Shown here: in pieces, positions 59,085-64,000 of the stretch
Layout of the letters: each line of letters begins with the position of its first letter
Numbering within the stretch: the stretch's first letter is position 1
Assembly (NCBI GenBank): GCA_963514095.1
Contig: OY741264.1
Location: forward strand, 18,295,553 to 18,359,552
DNA from: Eutrigla gurnardus
Taxonomy: Eukaryota; Chordata; Actinopteri; Perciformes; Triglidae
Reading direction: 5' to 3'
DNA length: 64,000 bases
Notes under the pieces: generated by a model
Databases searched by the model: none
Seen by the model: the letters and a program-made list of their open reading frames with translations, nothing else
What the model was told of the DNA's origin: nothing
Position numbers and translations under genes: made by a program

Positions 59085-61272
59085 AGTTTGATGCAGATTT
59101 CTATAGTGTGCTCACTGACATTATGCTACAACTTGCAGACTACATGTTTATAGTAGGGTCAGACTTCAATGCAGTGTGGGATCCAGCCGTGGACAGATCA
59201 GGTGCTTCAGAAACACCGGACCAGAGACAGGCCTCAGCTGCTCTGCAGTCTTGGGCTCGCGATACTGGTCTTGTTGATATGTGGCGCATGGTCAACCCCT
59301 CTCTGAGAGATTTTTCCTTCTTTTCTTCAAGACATAAGACCTTCTCTAGAATCGACTACTTGTTTGCCTCCCCTAATCTTTTTAATAGCTTTTATGTGTC
59401 CATGTTACCCATAGATTTTTCTGACCATAAAGCCATCTTTCTGTCTGCTTCATTCAAAAAACTCTCCCCTCGTGCTTCCAGGTGGCGATTTAACACAAAA
59501 TTACTGAAAAATGATGACTTCTGTTTGCAATTTAGGGAGAAACTGGCAGAGTTTTTGGAGTTTAATGTGGGTTCAGTGGAAGACCCCAGAATATTGTGGG
59601 ATTCAGTTAAGGATTTCGTTAGGAGCCACACTCCACTATTTGCATCTAATTTACATAAAATTAGCCTCTCAAAACTTGGAAAATTGGAAGATTTATATGC
59701 TTACCTGAATGCTTCACTTCAGGCTAATTTACAATGAACAATTGGACTTGCAGGGGAAAGTAGTTAAAAAAGAAATTCATTCTATATTCAGAGAGCGCTC
59801 TGAATTTTTGTTGCACAGAACAAGACAACACTATTATTTCCATGGTTCTAGACCTAGCCACTTGCTTGCTATGCAAATTTGTGCTAATGAACAATTTGCA
59901 GATATCCCAGCCATTAAAGGGATAGTCCATAATTTTGGACATAAGACCTATTTTCCAAGTGAGCCGGTGTGTTCGAGACGTCTGGAGACGTTTTCAAGAA
60001 ATTTCATTCAGTTCTTCTAGTTGCCGAGTTCGCTTATGCTATAGCTAGCGTGAGTCAATGGTTCTTAGCTAGACAAGCATTAAAAACAGTCTTGCCCACT
60101 CCACAGTGCACCCGAGGCAAATCCATTAAAACACTAGACTGTCGATGTACATATGTGTGTTGATAGAATAATATTTGAAACAAAACTAACCTCGCATCGC
60201 ATGAATCATCCATTTTTTGAGGAACTAGTTTCTCAGCAGCAGCGGAACTTTTCTTACTCAAAACTGTAAGACGCGCCGCCGCAAATACTGCCCGTAAATA
60301 GGCAATCGAACCGGGTCAGATTTGGCGTAACTCCCAGAAATCTTGTGGTATTCTTTGTCCATGGCATCTTGAGTCCCCAATATTCAACAACAACCAAATT
60401 CTGATAGGACAGAGGCCCATTACTTTTTCTCAGTGGGAGAAAAAAGGCATTCACACCTTAGGGGATTTTTATAATGATACTGGTCTTCGCTCATTTCAGG
60501 ATCTGAAAGACTGTTATGACCTGCCAGGCTCATCTTTCCTTTTTTATCTTCAGCTTAGGGCGGAGTCCCGTGGGGTCAGCCACTGAAACAACACCCCTTT
60601 TACAAACTTATTACGAGCACAGGAACCTCCAGGGGCTTTGTCTCTACTTTTTACACAGTTCTACTGAAGTCCTCTTACAAGGACCTGCTCTTAGACAAAC
60701 AGTGGAGAAGTGATGTTCCAGGACTTAGACCTGATTTTGATTGGGACACGGTCTGGTCTGACATTTTGTTGACTTCACGTAATCCAAACCACCAACAAAT
60801 CCACCTGAATTATGCTCATAGAATTTACCTGACCCCACGAAGACTGCACTTAATGGGTTTGGTGGCTGACTCCCGGTGCACCCTGTGTTCCCTCGGGGCT
60901 CCTGGTAAATTTCTTCACATGTTCTGGCAATGCCCACCTGTCGCTATTTTTTGGAATTGCGTATCTTCTCACTTATCAAATATATTTTCTTTGACAATTC
61001 CGGTGTCAATAACAACTTTACTCCTGAATGATTTATCTCAGTTTTGGACACCTGGACAGCAGAAAAGACTTATTTTTGCTGGCCTTACTGCAGCTAAGAA
61101 ATTAGTAGCTATGAGGTGGAAACACCCTGATAAGCTGTCAGTAAACAATTGGATCCTCACATTTCTTGATATTATTTACCTGGAGTTGTCCACTGCTCGT
61201 GTGATTGGAATCAAGGAATCTGAGATTGAGCTGTGGGTCGCAGTGGCAGGGAAACTAAAGGAGTGGATCTAG
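59085..61272 (+). pseudogene. L1-like LINE ORF2 (endonuclease part and C-terminus)
   Basis: 59085-59737 encodes the second half of the AP endonuclease (FIVGSDFNAVWDPAVDRS, SRIDYLFASPNL, FSDHKAIFLSA). A linker follows (QLDLQGKVVKKEIHSIFRER) to about 59936. Similarity to LINE breaks between about 59940 and 60300 and resumes with the C-terminal segment (GQRPITFSQW, GLRSFQDLKDCYDLP). The end (RIYLTPRRLHLMG, CTLCSLGAPGKFLHMFWQCP) carries the C-x2-C ... H-x3-C-like cysteine/histidine motif of L1 ORF2 and stops at 61272. The RT palm is absent. Confidence 0.8.
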
Positions 61273-61512
61273 CCACCTAATTTGCTAGTAGCTTTTGGTT
61301 CTGTGGTGGTAGGAGGGAGGGGGAGGGGGGTTATTTTATGCTTATTTTTATAAAAAAATTGTATTATTATTATTTTATTTTTTTACTATTGTGGTTTCTC
61401 TTAGTTCTCATCTTCTCATTCGTATGTCTGTCTTCATGTTTTGTATTTGTTGTTAAAATGTCTTTTTCAAAGTTTGGAAAATAAAATAAAAATTTGATCA
61501 CAAAAAAACAAA
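61273..61512 (+). other. L1-like 3' UTR and A-rich end
   Basis: A G-rich stretch (ggagggaggggg), T runs and AATAAAATAAAA (near 61480) end in an A-rich tail at about 61500-61512. Confidence 0.6.
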
Positions 61513-61955
61513 GAAAAAATACATTAACTACGTGCCTCTGACAGTAGATTAACCCTGATAAAGCAGCTCTCACGTAGAACTGCACCTTAGCGCTTTAACA
61601 GCTAAACACACACAACAACAATCACCAACAACAACGGACACTGAAACACAGTGTCGGTGAGCCTGTGTATGGGAAAACACAGCCTCCCGAGCAGCGCCAG
61701 AACATTGCTTTTAAACCCCGGTGTGAAGACCGGAAGCGGGCCCAGCTGATCAGGGGAAATGGCCATTAGCTGGAGCATTAGAGGTGCGGTGAAAGGCGGA
61801 GCACCCCCAGGGGAATCCTCGGTGACATCACGGGCACCCCGCTCCTCCCACAGGACCAGACGGCAGCAGGCGAGAAAGATGTTTCAATACAAAAAATACA
61901 CACACACATTCCTTAACATGTCCCCGGATCCTAGAATCCGTAACAGTGCAGTTGT
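61513..61955. other. Unassigned segment between two LINE pieces
   Basis: No coding content recognised. The composition and the phrase taacagtgcag at its end could be an LTR remnant, but I cannot confirm this. Confidence 0.35.
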
Positions 61956-62640
61956 ATTTCCTGGATGGTGACTGGTTTTGTGAGTGGTTAATGCTCTGTA
62001 GTGAAGTCAGTGGTGTTTGTCTCGTTTGTGTCGTTATGTTTGGGTATTTCTTTGTCAACAAGATCTTTCCATTGATTGTCAAAGTGGGGGTCTGTCAGAC
62101 AAGAGTGGATGTTTTCCAGGTGATTACGGAAGAGTGTGGCCTTTTCAGAGTTGTTATTAATTATTGTGCCTGATGATTTGAGTGGTGGTGTGTTGTTGGT
62201 CTCTGTGTCTCTGTTTAGGCACTTTATTTTTTGCCAGAATGTCCGGGGGTTTGTGTCTTGGTCGAGTTTTCTGTAGAATGTGTTCCATGTGTTCTGTCGG
62301 TGGAGGGTGAGTTGTGTTTTAATGGTGTTTTGCAGCCCGTTTAGTTCCGTTTTGATGAGGGGTGATCTGAACTTGATGAACTCGCGTCGCAGCTTTTTTT
62401 TGTGTCTGATGAGTTGGAGGAGGGGAGCAGGTAAAGCCTGTTTTGATGGTTTTGCAGAATGTTGGAATATGGTTTCCTCTCTGGCTTGGGTGAGAATTTG
62501 GCTTCGGAGTGATGCTTGTTGGTCCAGATGTTGATGGGTGGTGATGAGAGTGATGTTCTTGAGTTTGCCTTCGATGTTTAATCTGTATTTTTCCCATTCT
62601 GACAGTTTCTAGTTGTATTTCTTCTTGTTGGTGGCTTGTA
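61956..62640 (-). pseudogene. LINE pre-RT fragment, minus strand
   Basis: A minus-strand frame with one stop reads KLSEWEKYRLNIEGKLKNI, KTELNGLQNTIKTQLTL, NTWNTFYRKLDQDTNPRTFW and WKDLVDKEIP. This pattern is typical of the linker between endonuclease and reverse transcriptase of I/Nimb- or Jockey-type LINEs. Neither the endonuclease nor the RT catalytic motif is present. Confidence 0.5.
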
Positions 62641-62778
62641 GTTGAAAGGAGAATATGGTGAGAACAGGTAGGGTCGCTGGAGAGGTGGTTGGTGGTGGAG
62701 AACTTATGGAGTTCATAAGCCAGGTCAGGGGAGCATATGGTCCAGGATGTCTGAGTTGCCAGTTGCTGGAGATATGTA

Positions 62779-63429
62779 CCGTAGATGACCAAATAATCGC
62801 CCGCGTGCAAATACGCGCCTGTGCTCTAATAGCCGCCGGGGTCCGACCTCATTTGGCATAATAAACGCCGGTTCAATTAAACGCCCGGGCGATTAAGTGT
62901 TTACCATAGTCTTGCACAGAAAACAAAAGGTTTTTTTTAACAGCACTTCACCGGCTCTCACCTCTTCTGTCAGTCAGCCCCTCCTCTCGCGCTCTCTCTC
63001 TCTCTCGCATGCAGGCGCGCGCACACACACACACAGACACACAAACACAGGCGCGCTAGACTGAGGGATATAGGGATATAGATAAATGCGCTAATGTACA
63101 GTGTTGAAATTACCGCGATCGACCCCCCCTTCCGTTATCATTCATAACACTGCTCTGATCAGCTCCCTGTGTCGCGGTAACACAGACAAACTGTCTTTGT
63201 ATTTATTGTCTGATGTCAATAAAGATGCGTCGGGGGGAAAAAGTAGTTTTGTTCCAGTGGTGCTATGGTGCTATGGTGAGCTCCTTGTTCTTTGCATGAT
63301 GGTCTGGTGCTGCTCATTGCAAAAATAAATTGTAGCCTGTTGCAAATACGCGCCTGGTTCTTATAAACGCCTGGGCTCCAAGTCGATTTAGCATATTAAA
63401 CGCCCGGGCTACTAAATGGTCATCTACGG
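62779..63429. mobile_element. 651-bp TIR element with TA flanks
   Basis: Left end ccgtagatgacca and right end tggtcatctacgg are inverted, with TA on both flanks (62777-62778 and 63430-63431). Inside each end lies a block with caaatacgcgcctg, aaacgcc and aaacgcccggg. A TA duplication is typical of Tc1/mariner. No transposase is present. Confidence 0.8.
63001..63050. repeat. Short (CT)n/(CA)n low-complexity tract
   Basis: ctctctctct and gcgcacacacacac runs inside the TA-flanked element. Confidence 0.8.
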
Positions 63430-63431
63430 TA

Positions 63432-64000
63432 AGTAGTGTTAGGGTTTTGTTTGTGGACCCGGACTGAGAGACCAGAGACTGGAGCCGTTGGTAACAGTTT
63501 ATTTGGACAGGAAATTGTGCAGTGAGCTATTGAGCACAACGTGGCCGAGCAGGCAGATCGGCAGCAGGCAGGTGAGGTGGCGAGCAGGCAGGCAGGTGGA
63601 AATCCAGAACGGAGGGACGCTGAGGGTTTCCTGGAGGGTGAAGCCACAAAACAGACTTGCAAAAAGGCTAAGGTATGGGGAAGCACGTCAAGACTAGAGC
63701 AGGTAGTTTAATTCGGCGCATGTTAACATCACCATAGGGACGGAACAATCTGGCGTCGAAGTGGTGAAGAGACCCGGGTTATGTAGGCTGAGAGTTGATG
63801 AGTAGATGGAAGGCAGCTGCACCACTCTGCTCCGGCCGCCGGCCCGCCCACCGGGCACACCCCGAGGAGGAGCCGGTGAGGGAGAGGAAGGAGGGGGAAA
63901 GACAGACAGGGAAAACAAACAAGACACAAAACACCAAGCTGTCCCGATAGCACTGTGACAAGTAGGTTAATTTGTGTTGATGATTGTTAAGTTGGTGTCA
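63432..64000. other. Unassigned end of window
   Basis: Contains a purine-rich section and gcaggcag repeats. The phrase ggtaacagtttatttggacagg resembles retroelement ends in style only. No coding region is supported. Confidence 0.35.

Overview
This window looks like teleost (probably percomorph) nuclear DNA. It is A+T-leaning, carries long (CA)n/(TG)n microsatellites and tRNA-derived SINEs, and holds a mixture of Ty3/Gypsy, L2/CR1-like and L1-like LINEs, hAT, PIF/Harbinger-like, CACTA, piggyBac and Crypton elements that is typical of fish. I found no exon of a host gene that I can recognise. Every coding region I can defend belongs to a mobile element, so this is a repeat-rich intergenic stretch.

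Left part (1-18.6 kb): AT-rich sequence, a 1-kb terminal-inverted-repeat element (2114-3121), an L2-like LINE tail (about 4057-4290) and a minus-strand LINE 3' end (7563-8352) lead into a minus-strand Gypsy retrotransposon (about 8380-18203). That Gypsy copy has been invaded three times: a MITE with a 3-bp CAG duplication in its LTR-like tail, an L2 3' fragment in the end of pol, and a 3.2-kb CACTA-type transposon (14034-17249, TSD CAA) between gag and protease. The CACTA element carries a multi-exon minus-strand gene of unknown function. The Gypsy copy has also lost its reverse transcriptase core by deletion.

Middle (18.6-39.9 kb): mostly unassigned sequence with microsatellites, a SINE with a 12-bp duplication (23701-23886), a 40-bp minisatellite, a deleted LINE (26.7-27.4 kb), a hAT element (28781-31340, TSD atattcca) that contains a Harbinger element (29705-31110, TSD TAA), a second SINE (31506-32086) split by a 211-bp LTR-like insert, two hairpin hAT-type MITEs, a Harbinger 3' half with a Myb-like ORF and tRNA-like modules, and a 778-bp element with 18-bp perfect inverted repeats.

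Right part (39.9-64 kb): a deleted LINE (39949-42588), a nearly complete piggyBac transposase gene, and a Crypton whose tyrosine recombinase is split over two exons with the catalytic tyrosine in exon 2. A second Gypsy copy follows on the plus strand, with its own CWG-type MITE in the 3' LTR. Then come an L1-like LINE interrupted by an L2/CR1-like LINE with an esterase-type ORF1 on the minus strand, a pre-RT LINE fragment, and a 651-bp TA-flanked element.

The two most distinctive items are the CACTA element with its retained spliced gene, and the Crypton with an intact split recombinase flanked by 25-bp repeats whose ends are inverted (gtgctg...cagcac). Insertion boundaries and target-site duplications were read by eye. 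Clade names for LINEs and other repeats come from recollection of the families, not from a search.
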